64,000 nt of DNA from Ignavibacteria bacterium. Its GTDB lineage: Bacteria; Bacteroidota; Ignavibacteria; SZUA-365. Positions within the stretch are counted from its first letter, which is position 1. Each line of letters begins with the position of its first letter. Positions 7,815 through 17,613 of the stretch are shown piece by piece. The stretch is taken from the NCBI GenBank assembly GCA_016720835.1, contig JADKJW010000001.1:434001-498000 (forward strand). Reading direction: 5' to 3'. The notes under the pieces are model-generated. The model saw nothing but the letters and a program-made list of their open reading frames with translations. It was not told where the DNA came from and did no database searches. The translations under genes and the position numbers were made by a program.

Positions 7815-10800
7815 ATGAACAAGCGATTCTCATTCGCGCTGCTCGCGCTGCTGTTCTGTTCGACCGCGGCGCTCGCGCAGGACGCACTCCCGACACCCCG
7901 CTTCGTGCCTCCCGAAATTCGCGGGAACGACGCGCAGGCCTTCTACAAGGACATGGCGATCATCGAAACGAACTGTTCCGACTGGACGGAAGTTCGCGCG
8001 TTGTGGAAACAGCTCACGGAAAAGGGCGCGCTCATCTCGGTGATCGCCTCGCCGAAGCGCTGGATCGGCTGGGTCCCGACCGAATCGAAGGATGCCGTCG
8101 GCAGCGCCCGCTTGAACAGCGCGACGGGCTCCCTCGGCGTGACCTCGATCTCGTATACTGCCGCTGAATTTCGGACCAAACACTCCGGCATGCAGCTGCA
8201 ATCGACCAGCGAAGAGGAATCGGCCCTCGTGGAGTATCTGGAACACGCGAAGCACACGCGGACGCCGGAGGAACTGCAGCGCATCGAGGAGCGCACGCGC
8301 GAACTCGATCTCATTGCGCCGACCGTTCAGCAACCGCCGTGCGTCTTCACCAATCCCGAGCCGATCCCCCTGCCCGAAACGGCCTCATCGCCGAAGGGAC
8401 CCTCCACGCAGGGCGGCGCCAATCCGTCGATCACTCGCAGATCGACACCGCAGGGACTGATCGTCCACACGAGCGTGTTCCCGGAGAGCCAGAGCGGGAC
8501 AGGATCCTGGAACTGGGACATGACCGTGTACAACCGCTACCGCAATCTCCATCTCGACGCGATGCACTACTGGACGGCGCAGGCTTCCAAATACGGCAAG
8601 AGCGCGACCCTGATCTGGCGCCTCTACGGCCCCACCCACTGGTGTTCGCAGGTATCCGGCGAACCGACGGTCATCGGGGAACACACGTTTATTCCGGTCA
8701 TCCTCAACAACATCTATCCACCCGACGTCTGGGACATCCTCTTTGGACGCATCCCGAACTGGAACGGAAGCAACGGCCTGGACCGCGGCGACGCGTGGGG
8801 CTGGTACTACAACAATAAAATCCGGGACTATTTCGGGGCGGACCAGGCAATTTGCGCCTTCATCGCGTGGAAAGGCACCCCGAACGAGGGGATCTGGCCG
8901 CACGCCCGCTCCGTGACATGGGGGAACGGCGACCACGAAGGCATCTACTACGCGATGGATGTGCGGTACTGGCAGGCCGGGCTCGACCCCTATGCCATGC
9001 CCAGCCGCAATGTCTGCGCGCATGAAATCGGCCACCTCTGGGGCTCGCCCGACGAGTACCGCACGGACAATTGCACGTGGTCATACCGTGGAGCCGAAAA
9101 CATCAACTGCCAAACAACCCGGCCGACGGCCCCGGGTCGCCCGGGCTACAAGATCGTCGGTTTCGACGCGATGATGGTCGGGAATTATCTCTCGGGTTCG
9201 AGTTCCGTCATGCCCGTGCACATGGGCCTGCTCACTGCGGGACAGCGGACGCCGTTGCGCTGCTTCACATCGCAGCCGGCCAACATTCCCATCACGCTCC
9301 ACATTTGCGACAACAGTTCGCATGCGCTGTCCACACGCACGCTGACGGGTCCGACCTGTGTGCCGATGGAATGGGACTTCTGCTATAAAACCGAAGTCCC
9401 GCTCACACGCAGCATTTCCGGGTCGACGTGGTACTTCGACCATTTCGAAGTGAAGCGCGAGAACGGCGCGACCTCGAACATCGACGACTACGCGAACAAC
9501 ATGCCGTCCTACGCGTTCACCTCGACGCAGGCGAATCCCGTCACCGACGTCAAGGCGGTGTACACGAATACCCCGCCCGATTTCAATACTGCCAACACCT
9601 CGATCACCGCATGGCTCGCACCGGCGGGCAATTCCGCGACGCCAAATCCCGCGGTCGCACTGCGTTGGCGAAACAAGTACGACATGCAGAAGGTCGTGAC
9701 GAAAATCGAATGGGAGCGCACTGCAGGGACATGGGTGGAAGTGCAGCCCGTGCTCGGACCGTTCCCGGTCTCGATCGGGCAGTACACCGGAGTGATCATC
9801 ACCGCGCTCCCGCTTGCGGGAGGAGGTACCACGGCCGTGGCGGCAAACACGCAGTACCGCTTCCGCATTGTGGGCATCTTCAACACGATCCGCGGCACCA
9901 ACAGCGTGGTCGCCGAAATCCGCACGCGCCCGTCCTCACCGACGGATACGGTCTATTGCAGGGACGCGCAGGAGCCGAATTCCGCGGCTTCGCCGAAGGT
10001 CCTCACCTCGTCCGGCCCCGGCATGGCGCCGTATCTCTTCAAGGCGGCCTGTCCGATCTCGATGATCACCGGCGAGTTCACCTGGTTCAGACCCAAATAC
10101 GACTACTATCGCGTGACGGCCATCAACCTCAGCAACGTGACGGGCGGCGAGCGTCTCACCCTGGTGCTGCACGTGAGCGACGGCTCGAAATTCAAACCGG
10201 TGTTCCGCGCGAAAATGGCGGGCAGTTCCACGTACATCAATTCGTCGAGCGGCGGCCCGGGGTATTACATCCTGTCGCTGTCGGTGGACGGGACGTACGA
10301 CATCAGCGTCGAACCGGAGATCAGCTCCTTCATCAGTTATCGCCTCATCGAACCGTCGACCGGCGACTTCGGGTTCGGCGAATATACCATCAGCGTCGAT
10401 CGGACCTACAACAAGCCGCCGCTCGTCGCATTCTGTCCGACATGCGTCAAGGTCAGCATCCTCCAGCCTATCAGCGGCCTGTTGATCTCGAAAGCGCCGG
10501 GCGATCTGTTCGACAAGGGCGTCGATAAAAACACGCCGGGACTCTTCGATGTGCTGTTCCACCCCCCGGCGGGCTTCATCTTCGACGGCTGGGATCTCCC
10601 CAAGCCCGAGATCCTGGAAGATCCGAAAGCGAACCCGACCAAATTCAAGTACGGCCCGAATACGCCGCCGGGAGAATACGAACTCGGCGCGAAATTGAGA
10701 CCGGTGGCGCAGGGTCAGAACGAACTCGTGGTCATCTTCCCGCAGGGACCCGACGGTCCCTTCGAGGCCCGCACGCTGCATTCGACTGGCGCGGTCGTGA

Positions 10801-12923
10801 ACGTGACGGCGCCCGCGAATCCGAACTACCTCTTCCTCGGGTGGAGTCACGACACCGCCGCGACGACGAATCCTCTTCCCGTCACGATGTGGCGCAGCAA
10901 GAAACTCATCGCCACGTGGAGAGAGAAGCCGTGCCAGCCGGAACCGATGGTGAAGTGGGTGCATCGCGCAACGCTGACCAACGCGAAGAACGGCAGCGTC
11001 ACCATCGACTACGGCATGGATCCGAGCGCGGGTGACGGGCTCGAAGCGGGGCAGGTGGACCTTCCTCCCATTCCGCCTCCGGGACCGTTCGATATCCGTT
11101 TCATCAACATCACCGGTTCGCAGGGAAGCATCAGCGATCTGCGCGCGATACAGCAGTCATTCATCTATCTGCTGCGCGTCCAGACCGGAACCACCGGCAC
11201 CGCGCCCGTGCAGATGACCTGGGGCGCGCCGCCGGTTTCACCGAACGCGACGTTCTTCCTGTACGTGCAGGGCGAACCCGCGCCGTTCAACATGCGCACG
11301 ACATCGAGTTACACCTTTGCCGCGGAAGGCACGTACAATTGCCGCATCGAAGTGAAGATGCCGGAGTGCCCGCCGAAATCGAAGGAACCCGAAGTGGTCA
11401 TCGTTCCGACGCGCAACGATCCGACGCGCTTCCCCTGCGTGGAACTGGCGATGCAGTTCCGCGACCGCAAGACCGACATGCTCTATCCGCTGTACAACCC
11501 GTATCAATTCCATCTCTTCGAGAAGAACGACGATGGCGGGTGGGGCCCGATCCGCATCACCGAAATCGTGCAGCTCCCGACCATGACGCTCTTCCGCATT
11601 TGTACGGACGAAGGGAGCCCGAAACCGAATCGCGAGATCGTCATCGTCAACGACGATCAGGATCCGGACACGAAGAAGGACACGATCACGGTCAATATCC
11701 CCGTGCCGAATCCCACCGGGACAGGCACTCCTGTCCGCTTCGTGCAGCAGCATAGCGGAGACTGGGAGCTTGTCTCGATTCCGCTCGAGGTCAAGTACCC
11801 TGAATCGAACGTGATCTTCTCCGATCCCGCGACGCTTCTCTTCCGGTTCGATACGAACACCGGATATTACTTCTCCGTGCCGAAGATGACGTTCGGTGAA
11901 GGCTACTGGTTGAAGACGAACGATAAAGCCACGGTCTACTACGGGATGGAGAAGCTCATCTTCAACTGGGACACGCTCATCGGTATCGGGCAGCCCTACG
12001 GCTACGGCTGGAATCTCATCGGCGCGGTGTCGAAACCGCTCGCCGTGGCCGCGATCCAGCAGACACCCGCGGGCGGTCTCAAGGCCATCTTCGGCTACAA
12101 TCCCGCGTCGGGCTACGTCGTTCCGACCATCGTCAATCCCGGACAGGGCTTCTGGGTCCGTGTCGACCCGAACACGAAACTCAAGATGCAGGCGCCCGGC
12201 GTCGCCGGACCGCCGACCGTCACAGCATACGCGAAGACCGCGGCCAGTCTGAACGTCATTGCCAACCTGGTGTTCACCACTGCCAGGAATGAGCGCCAGG
12301 AACTGCCGGTGACGACCAGCCGCATCTCCGCGGCCGATGTCGACAACCTGCTCCTTCCGCCGCTTCCCTACGGGTCGGGACTCGATGTCCGCACCGAGGC
12401 GGGAACGCGGTACATTCCGTTCGGCATGACCGGCATCGATATTCGCAGCCAGATCGATGTGAAGGTGACGTTCGAACCTGTCGTCGCGACGCAGGACCGC
12501 TATCAGTTGCTCGACGAGAATGACGCCGTTCTGGCGGAATTCAGCGGCGCGCAGCCGGTGACGGTCACCGTCCCCGCATCGAACGCGCACCGGATCTTTC
12601 TGAAGACCATGACGTCCGGAATATCCGGCAACTTCGCCCTCGACCAGAACTGGCCGAATCCGTTCTCGCCGGCGCAGCACGAAGCCACCACCATCGCCGT
12701 CACGTTCGGGACGCCGTCGCATGCGCGCCTCGCCGTGTACGACGTGATGGGAAGGCAGGTGCGGCTCCTGCTCGATCAGGACCTCCCGGCGGGCATGAAA
12801 CATCTGCGCTGGGATGGTCGCGACGGGCGCGGGGACCTGCTTCCTGCGGGCACCTACCTGCTGCGCCTGCAGGCTGCCGAGGGCACGATCACGAAATCGA
12901 TGACCATCACTCACGCCAAGTGA
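7815..12923 (+). CDS. Large T9SS-exported protein with metzincin-like protease motif
   Basis: A 1702-residue secreted protein. The ATG at 7815 has GAGGTGG just upstream; an in-frame GTG six bases earlier is less likely. The signal peptide is MNKRFSFALLALLFCSTAALA. Residues 403-413 hold HEIGHLWGSPDEY, an HExxHxxGxxD zinc motif, with a possible Met-turn (SSSVMPVHMG) about 60 residues later, so a metzincin-like protease domain is plausible. Then follow an Fn3-like segment (near 600-700), a region like bacterial pre-peptidase C domains, two repeats ending in F.GW/LGWSH resembling InlB B-repeats, a module shared with the next gene (PPIPPPGPFDIRF), a module shared with the third gene (WNLIGAVSKP), and a T9SS sorting domain (NWPNPFSPAQ ... 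LPAGTYLLRL). Substrate unknown. Confidence 0.88.
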   Translation: MNKRFSFALLALLFCSTAALAQDALPTPRFVPPEIRGNDAQAFYKDMAIIETNCSDWTEVRALWKQLTEKGALISVIASPKRWIGWVPTESKDAVGSARLNSATGSLGVTSISYTAAEFRTKHSGMQLQSTSEEESALVEYLEHAKHTRTPEELQRIEERTRELDLIAPTVQQPPCVFTNPEPIPLPETASSPKGPSTQGGANPSITRRSTPQGLIVHTSVFPESQSGTGSWNWDMTVYNRYRNLHLDAMHYWTAQASKYGKSATLIWRLYGPTHWCSQVSGEPTVIGEHTFIPVILNNIYPPDVWDILFGRIPNWNGSNGLDRGDAWGWYYNNKIRDYFGADQAICAFIAWKGTPNEGIWPHARSVTWGNGDHEGIYYAMDVRYWQAGLDPYAMPSRNVCAHEIGHLWGSPDEYRTDNCTWSYRGAENINCQTTRPTAPGRPGYKIVGFDAMMVGNYLSGSSSVMPVHMGLLTAGQRTPLRCFTSQPANIPITLHICDNSSHALSTRTLTGPTCVPMEWDFCYKTEVPLTRSISGSTWYFDHFEVKRENGATSNIDDYANNMPSYAFTSTQANPVTDVKAVYTNTPPDFNTANTSITAWLAPAGNSATPNPAVALRWRNKYDMQKVVTKIEWERTAGTWVEVQPVLGPFPVSIGQYTGVIITALPLAGGGTTAVAANTQYRFRIVGIFNTIRGTNSVVAEIRTRPSSPTDTVYCRDAQEPNSAASPKVLTSSGPGMAPYLFKAACPISMITGEFTWFRPKYDYYRVTAINLSNVTGGERLTLVLHVSDGSKFKPVFRAKMAGSSTYINSSSGGPGYYILSLSVDGTYDISVEPEISSFISYRLIEPSTGDFGFGEYTISVDRTYNKPPLVAFCPTCVKVSILQPISGLLISKAPGDLFDKGVDKNTPGLFDVLFHPPAGFIFDGWDLPKPEILEDPKANPTKFKYGPNTPPGEYELGAKLRPVAQGQNELVVIFPQGPDGPFEARTLHSTGAVVNVTAPANPNYLFLGWSHDTAATTNPLPVTMWRSKKLIATWREKPCQPEPMVKWVHRATLTNAKNGSVTIDYGMDPSAGDGLEAGQVDLPPIPPPGPFDIRFINITGSQGSISDLRAIQQSFIYLLRVQTGTTGTAPVQMTWGAPPVSPNATFFLYVQGEPAPFNMRTTSSYTFAAEGTYNCRIEVKMPECPPKSKEPEVVIVPTRNDPTRFPCVELAMQFRDRKTDMLYPLYNPYQFHLFEKNDDGGWGPIRITEIVQLPTMTLFRICTDEGSPKPNREIVIVNDDQDPDTKKDTITVNIPVPNPTGTGTPVRFVQQHSGDWELVSIPLEVKYPESNVIFSDPATLLFRFDTNTGYYFSVPKMTFGEGYWLKTNDKATVYYGMEKLIFNWDTLIGIGQPYGYGWNLIGAVSKPLAVAAIQQTPAGGLKAIFGYNPASGYVVPTIVNPGQGFWVRVDPNTKLKMQAPGVAGPPTVTAYAKTAASLNVIANLVFTTARNERQELPVTTSRISAADVDNLLLPPLPYGSGLDVRTEAGTRYIPFGMTGIDIRSQIDVKVTFEPVVATQDRYQLLDENDAVLAEFSGAQPVTVTVPASNAHRIFLKTMTSGISGNFALDQNWPNPFSPAQHEATTIAVTFGTPSHARLAVYDVMGRQVRLLLDQDLPAGMKHLRWDGRDGRGDLLPAGTYLLRLQAAEGTITKSMTITHAK

Positions 12924-12937
12924 CAGGAGGAAACACC

Positions 12938-14047
12938 ATGAAACGCACACATTTCTTTCTCGTCGCTTTCGCCGTTTCCTTCTTCTTCGCGATTCCGCAC
13001 GGTATCGCCCAGGAATTGCGCGGCGTGATGCTCGGCCTCACGGTCTCAAACTTCAACAACCGCAGCCAGAATCTTTCGATCGGCATTATCGAAGGCGCGT
13101 CAAAGGGCATCGATCAGCAGCTCGGAGAACTGGAGCTTCCCCCGTTTCCTCCGCAGGAGATCTTTGACGCGCGCATCGCGAGCACGCCCGGAATGTCCTC
13201 GCTCGGCACGGGTTCGCTCTCGGACTATCGCCCGGCGAGCCCGTCGACCACCTCATACACCGAGACCTACACCGTCGCGTACCAGGGAGGCCTGGGCGCG
13301 ACGAAGGTCAAGCTCGAATGGCAGTTTCCGCTCCCCGGACGCGTGACGAAACTCACCGTCGACGGCACGGATGTGACGGCCCTGGCGTCCATCGATATTC
13401 CGTTTCCGGGGGGACAGGCGACGGTCGTCGTGACGTACAATTACGCCCCGCTCTCGTTCACAGCGCTTCCGACGTCGCTCTCCTTCGATGCGAACAACCG
13501 CGATGCGCTTCCCTCGAAGCCGCTCGAGATCATCCCCCAGGGCGACAGTCAGGCACAGTGGATGATCAGCTCCGATGCCGACTGGCTCAGCCTCGATGCG
13601 GGATCGGGCGAAGGCAGACAGACGATCACCGTGGAGGTCAGAACCGGGATCATCCCGACAGGAGTGTACACGGGCATCATCACCGTGCGCTCGCTCTTCG
13701 ATCCGGCCTTCCTCGACATTCCGGTCACGCTGAACTACACGCTCGGCGCGAACGGGGCGCCGCTTCCGGAGGGCATGGCGTTGACGCAGAATTTCCCGAA
13801 TCCCGCTTCGGGGAGCACCGCGATCAGCGTCTCGCTCGGCGTGCAGGCCGCCGTCTCGTCCCCTCCAATCCTGAAGGTGACCGACATGGCCGGCCGCGTC
13901 GTCCTCGACCTCTCCTCCCGGCTGCGCCGTGATCCGGGGCCGCAGACGCTGGCGGTGGACATCGCGTTCCTGCCCGCGGGTTCATATACGTACACGCTCA
14001 GCGGCGCGGGGTATGAAGTCTCGCGCAGCATGATCGTGGTGAAATAA
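12938..14047 (+). CDS. T9SS-exported protein with BACON-like domain
   Basis: The 369-residue product starts at the ATG at 12938, just after AGGAGG, 14 bases behind the preceding stop, so the two genes form an operon. Signal peptide: MKRTHFFLVAFAVSFFFAIP ... IAQ. Residues about 25-150 share a module with the upstream giant: LELPPFPPQEIFDARI here, LPPIPPPGPFDIRF there. Residues about 170-275 look like a BACON-type beta domain (LSFDANNRDALPSKPLEI, SSDADWLSL, VYTGIITVRS). The C terminus is a T9SS sorting domain (ALTQNFPNPASGSTAISV, then LPAGSYTYTLSG). BACON domains often bind carbohydrate or protein, but no partner can be named here. Confidence 0.88.
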   Translation: MKRTHFFLVAFAVSFFFAIPHGIAQELRGVMLGLTVSNFNNRSQNLSIGIIEGASKGIDQQLGELELPPFPPQEIFDARIASTPGMSSLGTGSLSDYRPASPSTTSYTETYTVAYQGGLGATKVKLEWQFPLPGRVTKLTVDGTDVTALASIDIPFPGGQATVVVTYNYAPLSFTALPTSLSFDANNRDALPSKPLEIIPQGDSQAQWMISSDADWLSLDAGSGEGRQTITVEVRTGIIPTGVYTGIITVRSLFDPAFLDIPVTLNYTLGANGAPLPEGMALTQNFPNPASGSTAISVSLGVQAAVSSPPILKVTDMAGRVVLDLSSRLRRDPGPQTLAVDIAFLPAGSYTYTLSGAGYEVSRSMIVVK

Positions 14048-14127
14048 TCCTGTCATCACACGGGGATGGCGCGGTTGTCCCTTTCCGGACGGCCGCGCCC
14101 GCCTCGTTCTCAATCAGAAGGTTCTCC

Positions 14128-16977
14128 ATGAAACGCATTGTCGGCGTTCTCCTGCTCTTCATCGGATGTTTCGCGCCGCGTGACGCGAGCGCGCAATATT
14201 CAGCGGTCAACGAGGCGCTGTCGCTCACCGGTGCGGGGTATGTCTCCATCCCGTGGGCAAACGCATTCAACGGGCAGCTGAACCAGATCGGGATGTTCAG
14301 CATCGATGCCTGGGTCTATCCGAGTTCGCTCTCCGGATACATGACCGTTGTCGGCAACGACTACGGTGTCGGGTACTGGCTCGGCGTCACTCCGACCGGC
14401 AAGATCCGTTTCTACCCGCGAGGCGGCCTGTACTACGACAGCCCGGGGTCGATCCCCAGCGGACAATGGTCGCACATTGCCGACTCGTTCAACGCGCGGA
14501 AGCAGACTCTCTCCTTCTACATCAACGGGGCGCTCAACGGTTCCGTCGGTGTTCCGCAGGGCGGTGTCGGAAGCGTCACCGGCGGGGATCTCCGTATCGG
14601 CGCGGATCGATCGGGCGGATCACCGGCGTACTACTGGAGCGGCATGATCGATGAAGTGCGACTCTGGACTGAGGAGATCAATTTCTCGTCGGCAGTCGGG
14701 CTGCTGTATCGCGTACCGCATGCGGTCTACAACGGACGCTACGGCAAGTACCTCGTTGCCGGCTGGCGCCTGAACGGAAGTGAGACGGGAATCGACAATC
14801 AATTCAACGGGACTCTCACCGGCACGAGCAGCTACGCGAGCGCCCCCATGCCGCCGCATTACGCCCGCATCTGCGCGTCCTTCTCGAACCTGCAACCGCT
14901 CGCCGCCGCGGGAACCGACGATTACTTCGCGATCCCCAGTTCCTCGGGAAACGCGCTCGTCCAGAACTACACTCTCGAGTGCTGGGTGAAGCCCACGTCG
15001 ACCGGCGGAAGTCCGACCTATCAGACCTTCATCTCGAAGGGATCGCAGTATGCGGGTTCGTGGTCGTACTGGGTCGGGCTCAACAAGGCGAACAGCAAGG
15101 TGCGCTTCGTCCCCAACGGCGATTTCACCGACGGTCTCGAATCGTCCACCACCATGCCGCTGAACCAATGGACGCATGTCACCGCCCGGTATCTGGTTTC
15201 GGGCAACACGCGCACCGCGACGCTCTTCTTCAATGATGTCGTCGTCGGAACGAAATCCTATTCCAGAGACGCGACCCCGAATCAGAACGCGGTGCTGATC
15301 GGCCGCGCGGACTATGCAGGCACGCCCGTGAACGGCTACGGATTGTCGGGCTTCCTCGACGAAGTGCGCATCTGGAACACGGCGCGCAGCAACACGGAAA
15401 TCATCAACGCCTACCGCATGGAATTGACCGGTCCGGTGACGAATCTCACCTCCTCGTACCACTTCGACGGCGATGTCCTCGACGCGTCCGGAAACGGAAA
15501 CAACGGCGCGCATACGCTGGCCGCATCCGCGGACGTGACCTTCAACGACGCAAGCGATCTCCCCGCCATCCCGACCGTCCAAGTGCTGCTGCCGAACGGC
15601 GGCGAAACCTGGTTCACCGGCAGCACACGCTCGGTGCAGTGGGCTTCCAGCGGCCTGCAAAACGTGCGCATCGAGTTGTCGCGCGACGGCGGGCAGACCT
15701 ATGGCGAAGTGCTCACCCCCTCCACGCCCGCGGCGACAGGCGCATTCAATTGGCTGGTGAGCGGTCCCGTGACCGCCACCGCACGCGTCCGTGTCACCAC
15801 GACGACGCCGACCTCCCTCTCGGATGAAAGCGACAAGAACTTCAGTATCGAGGACCCGCCGCCGACGCTCAGCGCGACGCCGTCGTCGCTGACTTTCGCC
15901 GCGGCGCAAGGCGGAGTGCTCCCGCCATCGCAGCGCATCCGCCTCAAGAATACGGGAGGCGGGACCCTGAGCTGGAGCGCCAGTCCCGGCGCAACGGCCT
16001 GGCTCAGCCTCAACCCGACGGCGGGAACCGCGAACACGGACTCCTTCGATGTGTCCATTCTTGACTCGAACCTTCCGGAAAATTCGTATAGCGCCGTCAT
16101 GACCATCACCGGAAATTTCTCGAACTCGCCGGTCACGATACCCGTCGTGTACCGCGTGACGAAGAAACTCATCTTCTCGATCTCCGGACGCGTCACGATC
16201 GGATCGACGCCGCTCGCGAATATCGTGATCCCGATATTCGGCGACGTGAACACCTCCGCAACAACGGACATCAACGGGTACTATTCCGCCACGGGACTGC
16301 CGCAAGGCGACTATGCGCTCGCGCCTTCCAATCCCTTCTACGATTTCACTCCCGCCTCGCGCAATTACGCGCCGCTGAACAGCAATGTCACGGACGCGGA
16401 CTTCAACGGACGGTCGAAGCGAGGCAGGGCGATGCTGCGGTATCGCGAAGGGTGGAACCTCATGTCGCTTCCGCTCAATCCCGACATCACCGATCTGGGG
16501 TTGCTCCTTCCGGCCGCGAAGCTGCCGGCGTATTTGTTCGATCCCGCAAAGGGGTACGTCGAAACGACGACGGTCGGTTCCAACAAGATGGTGTTCTGGG
16601 TCAACTGCTCGCGGACCGACAGCACGGAGATCAGCGGTGAACTGCTCCCCGCCGTGCAGCATTCCGTCTCCTCCTCCTACGGTGGATGGAATCTGATCGG
16701 GGCGCCGAGCGGTCCCGCCTCCGTCGCGGCGATGGAACAGTTTCCCTCCGGTCTTGCGGTCGCGATCTATGAATACGATCCGCTGTTCGGATATCTTCCA
16801 CCCATCGACGGCCAATTCCGTCCGGGCCGCGGGTACTTCCTGAAGGCGGCCGGAGACGGAAGCGTCCGTATCACGGCGGAGAGCGCCTTCGCACCGATCG
16901 TCTTCAGGCCGTCGCTGCGTTTCCCCGGTGCTGCAGTGCTGTGGGATCCGCCGCCGCCCCCGCCCCCGTCGCGATGA
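14128..16977 (+). CDS. Secreted LamG-domain surface protein without a recognisable T9SS tail
   Basis: This 949-residue protein has a signal peptide (MKRIVGVLLLFIGCFAPRDA-SAQ). Two LamG/concanavalin-like domains follow, about 25-190 and 260-440, each with 'W.HIA/VTAR', 'GSV/VVGTK' and 'DEVRLW/IW' strands. Next come an Ig-like PNGGETW domain (about 490-580), a BACON-like domain (LSATPSSLTFAAAQGG, near 585-685) and a carboxypeptidase-regulatory-like fold (SGRVTIGSTPLANIVIP). Last is a module with EGWNLMSLPL and GGWNLIGAPSGP that also occurs in the 7815 gene. The protein ends in a proline run (WDPPPPPPPSR) rather than a T9SS sorting domain. It follows the previous gene by 80 bases, a gap holding a GGCGCGG/CCGCGCC hairpin. 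A role in adhesion or glycan binding is an inference. Confidence 0.86.
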   Translation: MKRIVGVLLLFIGCFAPRDASAQYSAVNEALSLTGAGYVSIPWANAFNGQLNQIGMFSIDAWVYPSSLSGYMTVVGNDYGVGYWLGVTPTGKIRFYPRGGLYYDSPGSIPSGQWSHIADSFNARKQTLSFYINGALNGSVGVPQGGVGSVTGGDLRIGADRSGGSPAYYWSGMIDEVRLWTEEINFSSAVGLLYRVPHAVYNGRYGKYLVAGWRLNGSETGIDNQFNGTLTGTSSYASAPMPPHYARICASFSNLQPLAAAGTDDYFAIPSSSGNALVQNYTLECWVKPTSTGGSPTYQTFISKGSQYAGSWSYWVGLNKANSKVRFVPNGDFTDGLESSTTMPLNQWTHVTARYLVSGNTRTATLFFNDVVVGTKSYSRDATPNQNAVLIGRADYAGTPVNGYGLSGFLDEVRIWNTARSNTEIINAYRMELTGPVTNLTSSYHFDGDVLDASGNGNNGAHTLAASADVTFNDASDLPAIPTVQVLLPNGGETWFTGSTRSVQWASSGLQNVRIELSRDGGQTYGEVLTPSTPAATGAFNWLVSGPVTATARVRVTTTTPTSLSDESDKNFSIEDPPPTLSATPSSLTFAAAQGGVLPPSQRIRLKNTGGGTLSWSASPGATAWLSLNPTAGTANTDSFDVSILDSNLPENSYSAVMTITGNFSNSPVTIPVVYRVTKKLIFSISGRVTIGSTPLANIVIPIFGDVNTSATTDINGYYSATGLPQGDYALAPSNPFYDFTPASRNYAPLNSNVTDADFNGRSKRGRAMLRYREGWNLMSLPLNPDITDLGLLLPAAKLPAYLFDPAKGYVETTTVGSNKMVFWVNCSRTDSTEISGELLPAVQHSVSSSYGGWNLIGAPSGPASVAAMEQFPSGLAVAIYEYDPLFGYLPPIDGQFRPGRGYFLKAAGDGSVRITAESAFAPIVFRPSLRFPGAAVLWDPPPPPPPSR

Positions 16978-17006
16978 TGCGCGTGCCGTCATGCGGCGTA
17001 TCAACG

Positions 17007-17043
17007 AAAAAACCCGCCCAGGCAGATGCCGGGGCGGGTTTTT
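17007..17043. terminator. Bidirectional intrinsic terminator
   Basis: AAAAAACCCGCCC (17007-17019) and GGGCGGGTTTTT (17032-17043) form a GC stem flanked by A and T runs, so it can end transcripts from both the LamG gene and the convergent small gene. Confidence 0.85.
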
Positions 17044-17060
17044 CATGATCCGGAAAGAAT

Positions 17061-17306
17061 CTATTTGCTGATCTGATAGACGATCTTGCGGACGGTATCG
17101 AACTGCAGATACGGATGCATCTCGCGGATACGGTCGATGGCATCGCCTGCGCTCATGGACTGACGCATGTCTTTGAACATTCGGCGAATCTGGTAATCCC
17201 GGATTGCCTTTTCGCTGAACAGTTTGTGACGCTCGAGCTCCAGAAAAGTCTGGTCGTCAATCAAATCGCGCAGCGGGTTGTCGGATGAAATCAGGTCGTT
17301 AAGCAT
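17061..17306 (-). CDS. Conserved-looking small protein of unknown function
   Basis: An 81-residue protein, not recognised. A strong Shine-Dalgarno (GGAGG, four bases from the ATG at 17306) and a terminator just downstream argue that it is a real monocistronic gene. It is soluble, charged and probably all-helical, with no signal peptide or membrane segment. The second half (AGDAIDRIREMHPYLQFDTV) could form a short helix-turn-helix-like arrangement, but no specific DNA-binding signature is visible. Confidence 0.65.
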   Translation of the reverse strand: MLNDLISSDNPLRDLIDDQTFLELERHKLFSEKAIRDYQIRRMFKDMRQSMSAGDAIDRIREMHPYLQFDTVRKIVYQISK

Positions 17307-17613
17307 GGTGCCTCCGATGGAATGAACCGTTCAACAAACAGGACTAGAGGTGAAGCTTGAACAACACTGCCGATAGGTCCTCTCCATGTTTGGTGCGTTC
17401 TGATAATGAGACAATCGAAAAAAGAAAAGGTTACAAAATCGTGCATGCACTTCTCTGTCTCTCCTTAAACGCACCGCTCCCTCGAAATGTTTCAGGCGTC
17501 AGGAAAAATCAGCGAAAAGCAAAGAACGATAGCGTGATCTCTCGTGATAGGGTGAAGTACTGAAACGAAGATAGCAGGCAATATTCGTGAAAGCAATGAA
17601 AATCACCGGGAAC
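17307..17613. other. AT-rich intergenic region
   Basis: About 300 bases with clearly lower GC than the neighbouring genes. No convincing coding frame (one 68-codon frame on the plus strand lacks a Shine-Dalgarno and has no homology-like features), no tRNA-like fold and no clear terminator were seen. It must carry the promoter of the small gene at 17061-17306. Confidence 0.5.

Noticed and set aside
17357..17563. 68-codon plus-strand frame in the AT-rich gap
   Set aside because: No Shine-Dalgarno, no recognisable features, and reduced GC unlike neighbouring genes.
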